NCBI GenBank assembly: GCA_016177765.1
Contig: JACOUP010000008.1
Location: 767,165-831,164, forward strand
Length of the DNA: 64,000 nt
Source: Deltaproteobacteria bacterium
GTDB taxonomy: Bacteria > UBA10199 > JACPAL01 > JACOUP01
Direction: 5' to 3'
The notes under the pieces: model-generated
What the model was told of the DNA's origin: nothing
Database searches by the model: none
Seen by the model: the letters and a program-made list of their open reading frames with translations, nothing else
Program-made: the position numbers and the translations under genes
Shown: piece by piece, positions 43,258 to 51,133 of the stretch
How positions within the stretch are numbered: the stretch's first letter is position 1
Layout of the letters: each line of letters begins with the position of its first letter

Positions 43258-44424
43258 ATGAAACATTTATTCTATTTTGCAGGTCTCTTTTTGTCCCTTC
43301 TTCTAACTCTGATCAGTCCCCGTCTCTGGGCGGAAACAACAACGATCGCCTCCGAAAATCCAAGCTTGGCCAAGGGGATCCGGCAGTTGGGGATGGGGAA
43401 TACCGGTATCGCCCTGCCGGCACAGACGGCGATGATTCGCGATGAATCCGAGTGGTTTTATAACCCGGCGGCCATCCATGATTATGAAAAGAAGATGCGG
43501 TATAATCTCTTGGGGGTTCAAGGGGATATCTCTGCCGGCGCCATCCCGTTGATCTTTGATGTCCTCCAACTCAAGGACGATATCAAGGCGGCGGCGACAA
43601 CAGAGGGGAAGATTAACGCCTTTAACACCTTTGTCCAGACCCGGATCGGGGATTTTGATTCCGTCAATGCCCGTGTCATCCCGGCGATGGTCAATCACCA
43701 GTGGTTTAGCGTTGCGATGATTGTGGATACCCGGACGACGATCTCGTTTCGGAATGCCGCCTTCACCAATTTTGAGATCTTCTCCCGCTCCGATGGGGGA
43801 GGGGTGATCGGAGGGGCCTACGGCTTCTTGGATGACCAGCTTCAGGTAGGGCTCAATCTTAAAGTTTTGCACCGTCTTGAAATTAGCGAGGTGGTCACCT
43901 CGGACGATATCCTGAATACCAATGACCTGGGTGTTACCCTTGAGCGCGGGACAGGGGTTGGTGTTGATCTCGGGTTAAAGGGAAAGATTCCGACGATGGA
44001 AAACAAGATCCTGGACTATTTGAAGCCGACCGTTGGTCTGACCTATCAGGATATCGGCAACACCCGATTCTCAGGGAATGTCTCCAACACGCAACAATCG
44101 GTCAGCACCGGCTTTGCCCTCCACCCGACATTGCCCCTTGGTGACGGTCTTGGCAGTCATTTTGCGGTTGATTTCCGGGAACTCAACCAGTCGTCCGAAT
44201 TCCTGACAAAACTGGCGGTTGGTTACGAGGTTGAATTACCCCCGCTCGGTTTCTTCCATACCGCTGTTCGCGCCGGGGCCTATCAGGGGTATGTTACCGG
44301 TGGTTTGACGGCGGATCTCAAATACGGCAAACTGGAATTTGCGACCTATGGTCAGGAAGTAGGGGCGACGACCCATCAAAAGGAATCCCGGCGGATTGCC
44401 TGGAATCTTATCTTTGGCTTTTAG
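43258..44424 (+). CDS. Outer-membrane beta-barrel protein
   Basis: About 388 residues. A Sec signal peptide ends LWAE (ATG at 43258 with AGGAAGAGG upstream). The mature protein shows alternating hydrophobic strands separated by Gly/Asn turns and ends in Phe (IAWNLIFGF), as in BAM-inserted barrels. The opening GIRQLGMGNTGIALP with NPAAIHDY resembles the start of PorV/TraF/FadL-like barrels (GxxNPA motif). Substrate unknown. It follows the calcium-loop lipoprotein and may interact with it. It overlaps the convergent E2 stop by 4 bases. Confidence 0.72.
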   Translation: MKHLFYFAGLFLSLLLTLISPRLWAETTTIASENPSLAKGIRQLGMGNTGIALPAQTAMIRDESEWFYNPAAIHDYEKKMRYNLLGVQGDISAGAIPLIFDVLQLKDDIKAAATTEGKINAFNTFVQTRIGDFDSVNARVIPAMVNHQWFSVAMIVDTRTTISFRNAAFTNFEIFSRSDGGGVIGGAYGFLDDQLQVGLNLKVLHRLEISEVVTSDDILNTNDLGVTLERGTGVGVDLGLKGKIPTMENKILDYLKPTVGLTYQDIGNTRFSGNVSNTQQSVSTGFALHPTLPLGDGLGSHFAVDFRELNQSSEFLTKLAVGYEVELPPLGFFHTAVRAGAYQGYVTGGLTADLKYGKLEFATYGQEVGATTHQKESRRIAWNLIFGF

Positions 44425-45599
44425 AAAATCTCTCTCAAATTGAACTGTTCCAGGTTCTTGCGGACCTCTTCGAGGAACTGTACCGCCTCGTTCCCGTCGG
44501 CGGCGCGGTGATCAAACGAAAAGTCCAGACAGGCGATTTGTCGAATAACGATGGTATTGTTCACGACCCATGGGCGTCGGACCAGTTTACCGATCGCAAG
44601 GATCCCCGTTTGGGGGTAGGCAATGATCTGATTGGAGCGGACACTGCCGAGGGCCCCCGGGTTATTGACGGTAAATGTTGCCCCCGTCAGCTCCCCAACG
44701 GCAAACTTCCCCTCTGGCCCCTTCTTTTTGAGCTCTTCGATCTTTTTGGAAAGTGCAATAAAACCGATCGCGCCGGCGTTATGGATCACCGGGGCAAACA
44801 ACCCTTGGGGGGTCGAAAGGGCAAAGGCGATGTTGTGTTGTTTATAGATCTCCAGCCACTTTTTCCCAGCTTCTTCCTTAAAAGAGCCATTAAAGACAGG
44901 AAACTTTTTTAAGGCCTTGATGGCGGCGATCATGACGAAAGGCAGGTAGCCGATGGAAGAACCGGTTTTCTTCTTGAAGGCCTCTTTGTTTGCCCGGCGC
45001 CATTCTTCCAGGGGGGTCAGGTCCACCTCGACCATGGCCCCGGCGTGGGGGATGGTTCTTTTGCTTTGGCTCATGTTTTCGGCAATTCTCAAACGGACCG
45101 GACTGAGAGTGATCATTTCAGAGAGGGGCGGTCCTTTTTTTCGGGTCTCAATATAGTGAAGGAGATCTTCCTTGGTGAGCCGGCCGCCGTCTGTCAGGGT
45201 TTTTACCTCGTCATCCGAGAGTTTGTGCTCTTCAATAATTTTCCGGAGAAGAGGAGGAAGTCTCATGCCAGATTCTGCAGGTATCGCGGATGAAGCAGGT
45301 ACTATTTTAGTATCGTATCGGATACCGATACCCAGAGAAAGGTATTTTTTGGCCTTCTCTTCGGTGACCTCAAAGACTGCCAAGGAGGTCCCAATCGGGA
45401 CCTTCTGGCTTTCTGAAACGAGACATTCAATCAGTTTCCCTTCAAAAGGGGACTCATACTCGGAGACCGCCTTCTCCGTTTCCAACTCAACGATCGGTTC
45501 CTTTTCGGCCACCCTCTGGCCTTCCTTCTTGATCCACCGGACCAGGAGTCCTTCGCGGATCGATTCCCCCATCGCTGGCATTGGCAGGGCCAGGAGCAT
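44421..45599 (-). CDS. 2-oxoacid dehydrogenase E2, dihydrolipoyl acyltransferase
   Basis: 392 residues. The N-terminal lipoyl domain has ETEKA with the lipoylated Lys43. A peripheral-subunit-binding domain spans ~110-150 (LPPLLRKIIEEHKLSDDEV). The catalytic domain ends with the active-site DHRAADG. It transfers the acyl group made by E1 to CoA. Only one lipoyl domain is present. It lies two bases after E1-beta. Pyruvate or branched-chain oxoacids are both possible. No E3 (lipoamide dehydrogenase) is in the window. Confidence 0.92.
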   Translation of the reverse strand: MLLALPMPAMGESIREGLLVRWIKKEGQRVAEKEPIVELETEKAVSEYESPFEGKLIECLVSESQKVPIGTSLAVFEVTEEKAKKYLSLGIGIRYDTKIVPASSAIPAESGMRLPPLLRKIIEEHKLSDDEVKTLTDGGRLTKEDLLHYIETRKKGPPLSEMITLSPVRLRIAENMSQSKRTIPHAGAMVEVDLTPLEEWRRANKEAFKKKTGSSIGYLPFVMIAAIKALKKFPVFNGSFKEEAGKKWLEIYKQHNIAFALSTPQGLFAPVIHNAGAIGFIALSKKIEELKKKGPEGKFAVGELTGATFTVNNPGALGSVRSNQIIAYPQTGILAIGKLVRRPWVVNNTIVIRQIACLDFSFDHRAADGNEAVQFLEEVRKNLEQFNLREIF

Positions 45600-45600
45600 G

Positions 45601-46575
45601 TCAGGACCTCTTCAACTTTCTCGCCGCGTCGATAATCTTATCGACAGAAGGAAGGTAGTCATCCTCCAGGAGCGGGGAGTAGGGGACAGGGGTATCCTTT
45701 GCGGCAATCCGCACAGGAGCGGCCGCCAGATGGTCAAATGCCTTTTCGCAGATAATAGAGAGTAGTTCGGCCCCAACACCCCCTCGCATCCAGGCTTCGT
45801 GGAGGAAGATTATTTTATTGGTTTTCTTGAAGGAGCGGATCATTGTCTCTTCGTCCAGGGGGCAGAGAGATCGGAGGTCCACCACCTCCAGGGAGATCCC
45901 CTCCTTTTCCAAAAACCCCGCCGCCTTCAAGGCGGTGTGGATCATTCCTCCGTAACTGATAAGGCTGATATCCCTTCCTTCACGGATAACGGCCGCCTTT
46001 CCCAGGGGGACTTCGTAACTCTCCTCAGGTACTTCCCCTTTGAGTTCATAATAGAGTTTCTTGTGTTCAAAGTAGACGACCGGGTCAGGGTCGCGGATCG
46101 CGGCGATCAACATCCCTTTGGCGTCATAGGGGGTCGAGGGGGTAACGATTTTGAGCCCCGGCGTATGGAAAAGCCAGGCCTCGGGGCATTTGGAATGATA
46201 GGGTCCGATCCTCTGTCCCCCGCCAAAAGGGCACCGGAGGACGAACGGAAGGTTTGTCCCCAGACGGAAGTAGAAAGGGGCGGCTACATCCAGGAGGGTG
46301 GAGAGGGCCGTGGTGATAAAATCGGAAAATTGCATCTCGGCAACCGGTCGAAGACCGTTAATCGAAGCCCCGATGGCCTCTCCGATAATCGCCGTTTCAG
46401 AAAGCGGCGTGTTTTTCACCCGCTTTGGTCCGAACTCTTCAAATAACCCCTTGGAAATTCCATAAACACCGCCATAAACAGCGACATCTTCGCCAAGGAT
46501 GTAGACCCTTTCATCGGCCCGCATCTCCTGACGGACCGCCTCCCGGATCGCTTCTCCGTAAAAAAGTTGTCTCAT
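45601..46575 (-). CDS. 2-oxoacid dehydrogenase E1 component, beta subunit
   Basis: 324 residues; forms the thiamine diphosphate-dependent E1 with the alpha subunit. It has the pyrimidine-domain features EAIREAVRQEM, ILGEDVAVYGGVYGIS with the conserved Glu, DFITTALS and PFGGGQRIGPYHSKCPEAW. The C-terminal transketolase domain contains YGGMIHTALKAA and DLRSLCPLDEET. The substrate (pyruvate, acetoin or 2-oxoisovalerate) is not decided by these motifs. Confidence 0.93.
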   Translation of the reverse strand: MRQLFYGEAIREAVRQEMRADERVYILGEDVAVYGGVYGISKGLFEEFGPKRVKNTPLSETAIIGEAIGASINGLRPVAEMQFSDFITTALSTLLDVAAPFYFRLGTNLPFVLRCPFGGGQRIGPYHSKCPEAWLFHTPGLKIVTPSTPYDAKGMLIAAIRDPDPVVYFEHKKLYYELKGEVPEESYEVPLGKAAVIREGRDISLISYGGMIHTALKAAGFLEKEGISLEVVDLRSLCPLDEETMIRSFKKTNKIIFLHEAWMRGGVGAELLSIICEKAFDHLAAAPVRIAAKDTPVPYSPLLEDDYLPSVDKIIDAARKLKRS

Positions 46576-46582
46576 AGGAAGG

Positions 46583-47608
46583 TTAAGGTTTCGAAAAAAC
46601 TTGATACAGTTCCGGAGACGGGCCGATCATCGGCCGGCACCGGGCATACTCAACCGCATCATCAATCTCCGTCTGAACCCTCTCCTGGACTTTTCTATCT
46701 GCCTCATTGGAGAGGATATTATTTTCTGTCAGGTAGTTTCTGAAAGTGGGGATCGGGTCTTTTTTCTTCCAGGCCTCCAGCTGCTCTTTGGGAATATAGG
46801 TGGCCGGGTCATGAGTTCCGTGACCGGCGAGACGCATCGTTCGGCACTCGATCAGGGTTGGCCCCGCACCACTCCGTGCCCTGTCCACCCCCTCCTTGAC
46901 GGCGCGATAGACCTCGATAATATTATTGCCATCGACCGCCTTGCCGGCAAATCCATAGCCGATCGCCCTGTCATAAAGATTCTTGGCCGCTGTCTGCTGG
47001 CTCAAGGGGGTAGAAATCGCCCACTGATTGTTATTCAGGACGAAGACAACAGGGAGCCTGAAGACACCGGCGTAATTCATCGTTTCATGGATGACTCCCT
47101 GAGAAGAGGCCCCGTCCCCAAAGGGGGCGATGACCACGCTTTTTTCTCCCTTATAAAGGGCGGCCGCGGCAACCCCGTTGCCGACGGGCAGATTGGAACC
47201 CATATGAGAGATAAAGCTGATCATATGCCGTTTGGTATCGCCGAAGTGGACATTGCCATCCTTGCCGTTTGTGGGGGACCCTTCCCGGCATCCGTATTGA
47301 AGGAAAATTTCCCTGGGGGTGAATCCACGGACCAGATGGGCCCCCATATCCCGGTGTGAGGCGCAGTACCAGTCTTCGGTTTCCAGTGTCGAGGCACTCC
47401 CGACAGAGATCGCCTCCTGACCCGTCGAGAGATACCCCTTCCCAACGATCAACGGATCCATAGGGTTCTGGTTCTGATAAAGTGTCAGAACCCGGTTTTC
47501 CAATTCCCGGGTCAGGAGGAGGTAATAATACATCGAAAGGAGCTTCTCCCGCGGGATAGCGCTGGTCTCTTTGGTTTCGGTTGTTGCTACCTTGAGGTGA
47601 CGGGCCAT
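46583..47608 (-). CDS. 2-oxoacid dehydrogenase E1 component, alpha subunit
   Basis: About 341 residues. The thiamine diphosphate motif runs from FGDGASSQG to LNNNQWAIS. The regulatory-loop region has RLAGHGTHDPATYIP, and SHRDMGAHLVRGF is the segment before it. The ATG at 47608 follows GGAGTTAAA; the extension to 47662 reads through a palindromic repeat and is unlikely. It is first of the three-gene operon E1-alpha, E1-beta, E2. Confidence 0.93.
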   Translation of the reverse strand: MARHLKVATTETKETSAIPREKLLSMYYYLLLTRELENRVLTLYQNQNPMDPLIVGKGYLSTGQEAISVGSASTLETEDWYCASHRDMGAHLVRGFTPREIFLQYGCREGSPTNGKDGNVHFGDTKRHMISFISHMGSNLPVGNGVAAAALYKGEKSVVIAPFGDGASSQGVIHETMNYAGVFRLPVVFVLNNNQWAISTPLSQQTAAKNLYDRAIGYGFAGKAVDGNNIIEVYRAVKEGVDRARSGAGPTLIECRTMRLAGHGTHDPATYIPKEQLEAWKKKDPIPTFRNYLTENNILSNEADRKVQERVQTEIDDAVEYARCRPMIGPSPELYQVFSKP

Positions 47609-47629
47609 TTTTAACTCCGCATTTGCTTC

Positions 47630-47670
47630 GTCCGCCTGTGGCGGACTGCGCACTGAAGCCAAGCTTCAGT
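47630..47670. repeat. Two adjacent hairpins upstream of E1-alpha
   Basis: GTCCGCC-TGT-GGCGGAC (47630-47646) and ACTGAAGC-CAA-GCTTCAGT (47652-47670), both perfect, lie in the 130-bp divergent region between E1-alpha and ldcA. Sequences like the first are frequent dispersed palindromes in other genomes; here only one copy is seen. They lie in the E1-alpha leader or promoter area. Confidence 0.55.
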
Positions 47671-47705
47671 TGGCACAGGGAAGACTCCTTTAAGGCAATT
47701 TCCAA

Positions 47706-47733
47706 TTGCGCTCAAGGAAAATAACACTATAAT
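47706..47733 (+). promoter_or_regulatory. Promoter of the murein-recycling/envelope operon
   Basis: TTGCGC (47706-47711), a 16-base spacer and a perfect TATAAT (47728-47733). The preferred ATG at 47741 begins seven bases later, where transcription would be expected to start, so the transcript is probably leaderless. Confidence 0.55.
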
Positions 47734-47740
47734 GACCGGG

Positions 47741-48625
47741 ATGCGACGTCGCCTTCCTTCCCTCCGTGATGGAGACTTGATCGGTCTTGCAGCCCCTGCG
47801 AGCCCGTTCGATAAAGACCTCTTTCGGCAAGGTGTCAAAAATATCCAGAGGATCGGCTTTGCGGCGCGTTATAGACAAGATATCTTTTCACGTCAAGGGT
47901 ATCTTGCCGGCCCCGACCGGCGCCGGGCCGGGGAATTAAACCGCCTCTTTGCGGATCCCAAAGTCAAGGCAATCCTGGCTGTTCGCGGGGGGTACGGTTC
48001 CTCGCGGATCATCCCCTACTTGGATGAAAAGGTGATTCGCAATAATCCCAAGTTATTGATCGGTTATAGTGACATGACCCTTCTCCAACTCTACCTTTGG
48101 AAACGGTTTGGCCTGCCAAGCCTGCATGGTCCGATGCTTCTTCCCCACTTCTGCGCCAGGAACTCTGGTTTTTATCTGAAAAGGGTCGCCTCTTTTCTCA
48201 GAGGAGAGCGGTTGGTGATCCCTTTAAAGAAGGGTCAATTTCTCCAGCGTGGGAAGGCCAAGGGGCTTTTAATCGGGGGTTGTCTTTCATTGATTGTCGG
48301 GACCTTGGGGACCCCTTTCGAGATTGATACGGATGGGGCGATTCTTTTCTTTGAGGATACGGGGGAGAAGCCTTATGCTGTTGACAGGATGTTGTCTCAC
48401 CTGAAGAATGCCGGCAAATTCAAGAAACTGAAAGGACTCCTCATCGGTTGTTTTCCTCCTCCCTTCTTGAAGGTTTTTAAAGGGTATTTCAAAGAGGTCA
48501 AGGGACCTGTTGTCTTTGGTCTTCCCTTTGGCCATGCCTCCCATCCCGTTTTGCTTCCGGTCGGGGTGATGGCTTCCCTGGATTCAAAAACCTCTCGCTT
48601 GGTTTTCAAAAATCCATTTTCATGA
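47741..48625 (+). CDS. ldcA: LD-carboxypeptidase LdcA (peptidase family S66)
   Basis: About 294 residues; removes the terminal D-Ala from murein tetrapeptides in the cytoplasm, giving the tripeptide that Mpl reuses. The nucleophile Ser lies in VRGGYGSSRI, the Glu in FEDTGEKPYAVDRML and the His in LPFGHASHPVL. The ATG at 47741 gives a normal N-terminus (RLPSLRDGDLIGLAAPAS); an ATG at 47732 overlaps the -10 box. It overlaps the next gene by ATGA. Absence of a signal peptide fits the cytoplasmic role. Confidence 0.93.
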   Translation: MRRRLPSLRDGDLIGLAAPASPFDKDLFRQGVKNIQRIGFAARYRQDIFSRQGYLAGPDRRRAGELNRLFADPKVKAILAVRGGYGSSRIIPYLDEKVIRNNPKLLIGYSDMTLLQLYLWKRFGLPSLHGPMLLPHFCARNSGFYLKRVASFLRGERLVIPLKKGQFLQRGKAKGLLIGGCLSLIVGTLGTPFEIDTDGAILFFEDTGEKPYAVDRMLSHLKNAGKFKKLKGLLIGCFPPPFLKVFKGYFKEVKGPVVFGLPFGHASHPVLLPVGVMASLDSKTSRLVFKNPFS

Positions 48626-49716
48626 CAACGGCGATTGAAGAAAAGATCCAACAGGCCATTGGTCAAGGGGTTTTTCCTGGGGCCCAGTGTCTTGTCGCCT
48701 CAGGGGAGGAGGTCCTTTTTGAATCATCCCAGGGGAGGACTTCTTCAGAACGAGGGGCCGCCGAGGTGACCCCGGCGACGTTTTTTGATGTGGCCTCGTT
48801 GACCAAACCGATTGTCACCACCAGTGCTCTTCTTCTCCTGATGCACCGAGAAAAAATAAGGCTGGATGCCCGCGTTGTTGATTTCCTCCCCGATTTTGAT
48901 GAAGGAGGGAAAAATAAAATTACCCTTCGTCATCTCTTGAAACATACCTCAGGACTTGCCGCGTGGCGTCCCTATTTTGAAGAGATGAGACGGAGCCAGC
49001 CAGAAATCGTTGGGACCTCTGCCGCGCGGGGATGGGTTCTTTCCAGGATCTGTCAGGAAGAACTGGAAATCCCTACAGGGTATCGTCGTCTCTACAGCGA
49101 TCTCGGATTTATGCTTTTGGGAGAACTTGTTGAAAGAATAAGTGGCATAAGGCTGGACCGCTTTTTTGCAAACGAGGTCTGCCAACCTTTGGGTTTGAGG
49201 GGCAGTTTTTTCAACCCGCTGGGGGATCAGGCTCCAGAGGCTGAAGGGGCAGTTTTTGCCGCCACTGAAGATTGTCCTTGGAGAGAGAAGGTTCTTGTAG
49301 GGGAGGTGGATGACGACAATGCCTATGCGATGGGGGGGGTCGCTGGACACGCCGGCCTCTTTCAGACGGCCCGGGATTGTCATCTTTTTGTTGGGGCCCT
49401 TTTAAAGGCTTTGCGGGGAGAAGGCTCCTTTTTCTCACCCGATCTTCTGATGGATCTCATCGGCCCAAGACACAAGATCAAAGGGGGGTGGGACACGCCA
49501 TCCCCTGAAAATTCACAGGCGGGGCGGTATTTTTCACCCCAATCGATTGGCCACCTCGGATTCACCGGTTGTTCCCTCTGGATTGATTTGGGGCAGAATT
49601 TTCACATTATTCTTTTTACCAACCGGATTCACCCGTCACGAAACAATGAAAAGATCAAAGAGTGGAGGCCGCTCTTCCATGATATCGCCTACGAAACAAT
49701 CATTAGGAAGAGTTAA
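48622..49716 (+). CDS. Class-C beta-lactamase-family serine hydrolase
   Basis: 364 residues. SxxK is SLTK (FDVASLTKP), the second motif is YSD (RLYSDLGFM) and the third is GHAG (VAGHAGLF), the pattern of the class C beta-lactamase/DD-peptidase/esterase superfamily. No signal peptide is seen, unusual for a true beta-lactamase, so a cytoplasmic amidase or esterase acting on muropeptides is plausible given its neighbours LdcA and Mpl. This link is inferred. It overlaps mpl by 38 bases. Confidence 0.85.
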   Translation: MTTAIEEKIQQAIGQGVFPGAQCLVASGEEVLFESSQGRTSSERGAAEVTPATFFDVASLTKPIVTTSALLLLMHREKIRLDARVVDFLPDFDEGGKNKITLRHLLKHTSGLAAWRPYFEEMRRSQPEIVGTSAARGWVLSRICQEELEIPTGYRRLYSDLGFMLLGELVERISGIRLDRFFANEVCQPLGLRGSFFNPLGDQAPEAEGAVFAATEDCPWREKVLVGEVDDDNAYAMGGVAGHAGLFQTARDCHLFVGALLKALRGEGSFFSPDLLMDLIGPRHKIKGGWDTPSPENSQAGRYFSPQSIGHLGFTGCSLWIDLGQNFHIILFTNRIHPSRNNEKIKEWRPLFHDIAYETIIRKS

Positions 49717-51133
49717 AAAGGTTCATCTGATTGCTATCTGCGGGATGGGGATGGGGTCCCTGGCTGGTCTCCTCAAGGAAAAAGGGTTTGAGGTAACCGG
49801 TTCGGATGACAATATCTACCCGCCCATGAGTACTCAGCTTGAATCTCTCGGGATCCCCCTCTATCAGGGGTACCGGCCTGAAAACCTTTCTTCAAACCTG
49901 GATCTGGTCATTGTCGGCAATGCGGTCTCCAGGACAAACCCGGAGGTGACGGCCCTGCTCGAAGGGGGGCGACTCGCCCAAAAGAAAATACCAACCCTTT
50001 CCATGCCGCAGGCGTTGTTTGAATTTTTTCTGAAAGAAAAAACGCCGCTTGTGGTTGCTGGCACCCATGGGAAAACGACGACAGCCTCGCTCCTGGCCTG
50101 GATCCTGAATCATGCCGGGCGGGACGCCGGCTTCCTGATTGGTGGCATCTTGAAGAATTTTAAAAAATCGTATCATCTCGGAGGAGGCCCGTACTTTGTC
50201 GTGGAGGGGGATGAGTACGATACCGCTTTTTTTGATAAGGGGCCCAAGTTTGTTCATTATGCCCCCCAGATGGTTCTTTTGGGACCTGTGGAGTTCGATC
50301 ATGCCGATATTTACAAAGATTTGAACGACGTCATGGGGGCCTTTGAGAAATTAATCCCTGTGATCCCCCCAAACGGATTTTTGGTGGCCTGTGCCGATAG
50401 TCCGCAGACCCTCAAGTTGGCCTCCCTGTTTTCCGGGCGCAAGACCACCTATGGTTTCTCTCTTCAGGCCGAGTGGCGTGCCGAACAGATTACCTTCACG
50501 GCAGAAGAGGCTAATTTTCAGGTTGTTTATAGAGGAAAACGGCTCGGATCGGTCCGGTCCCCCCTGGCCGGTCGGCATAATATCCAGAATTTGCTTGGTG
50601 TGATTGCCCTGACAACAAACATCGGGTTCTGCCTTGAGGAGATCAACAGGGCCTTAGCCCGGTTTGAGTCGGTGAAACGGCGTCAGGAGGTGAGGGGAAC
50701 CGTTCACGATGTTATTGTGGTCGATGACTTTGCCCACCACCCAACAGCGATTGCGGAAACGATAACGGCGATTCGCAGTCGATACCCCGGACATTTTCTC
50801 TGGGCCCTTTTTGAACCACGGTCGAATACCAGCCGCCGGAACATCTTTCAAGGGGAGTTTGTCCAATCGTTGGCCGGCGCCGATGAGGTGGTTATTGCCG
50901 ATCTGTACCAACCCGAAAAAATTCCGGCAGGAGAACGACTGGATCCCCAAAAACTGGCCGGCGATATCACCCAGGGGGGAACAAGGGCCCGGTTTATCCC
51001 CGCTGTTCCGGAAATCGTCTCCACGGTTGTTCGGGAGGTTGTTCCCCCTGCGGTCCTTTTGGTGATGTCCAACGGCGGGTTCGGGGGGATTCACAGCAAA
51101 CTTTTGGAAACCTTGAAGGAACGATTCCAGTGA
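49679..51133 (+). CDS. mpl: UDP-MurNAc:murein-tripeptide ligase Mpl
   Basis: About 484 residues; joins recycled L-Ala-gamma-D-Glu-meso-DAP to UDP-MurNAc. It is MurC-like: VHLIAICGMGMGSLAGLLKE, GTHGKTTTASLLAW, and the Mpl-type EGDEYDTAFFDKGPKF, with FEPRSNTSRRN near the end. Start chosen at ATG 49679; ATG 49646 is also possible. With LdcA upstream it completes the tripeptide-reuse route. It ends in a GTGA overlap with the TamB-like gene. Confidence 0.94.
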   Translation: MISPTKQSLGRVKKVHLIAICGMGMGSLAGLLKEKGFEVTGSDDNIYPPMSTQLESLGIPLYQGYRPENLSSNLDLVIVGNAVSRTNPEVTALLEGGRLAQKKIPTLSMPQALFEFFLKEKTPLVVAGTHGKTTTASLLAWILNHAGRDAGFLIGGILKNFKKSYHLGGGPYFVVEGDEYDTAFFDKGPKFVHYAPQMVLLGPVEFDHADIYKDLNDVMGAFEKLIPVIPPNGFLVACADSPQTLKLASLFSGRKTTYGFSLQAEWRAEQITFTAEEANFQVVYRGKRLGSVRSPLAGRHNIQNLLGVIALTTNIGFCLEEINRALARFESVKRRQEVRGTVHDVIVVDDFAHHPTAIAETITAIRSRYPGHFLWALFEPRSNTSRRNIFQGEFVQSLAGADEVVIADLYQPEKIPAGERLDPQKLAGDITQGGTRARFIPAVPEIVSTVVREVVPPAVLLVMSNGGFGGIHSKLLETLKERFQ

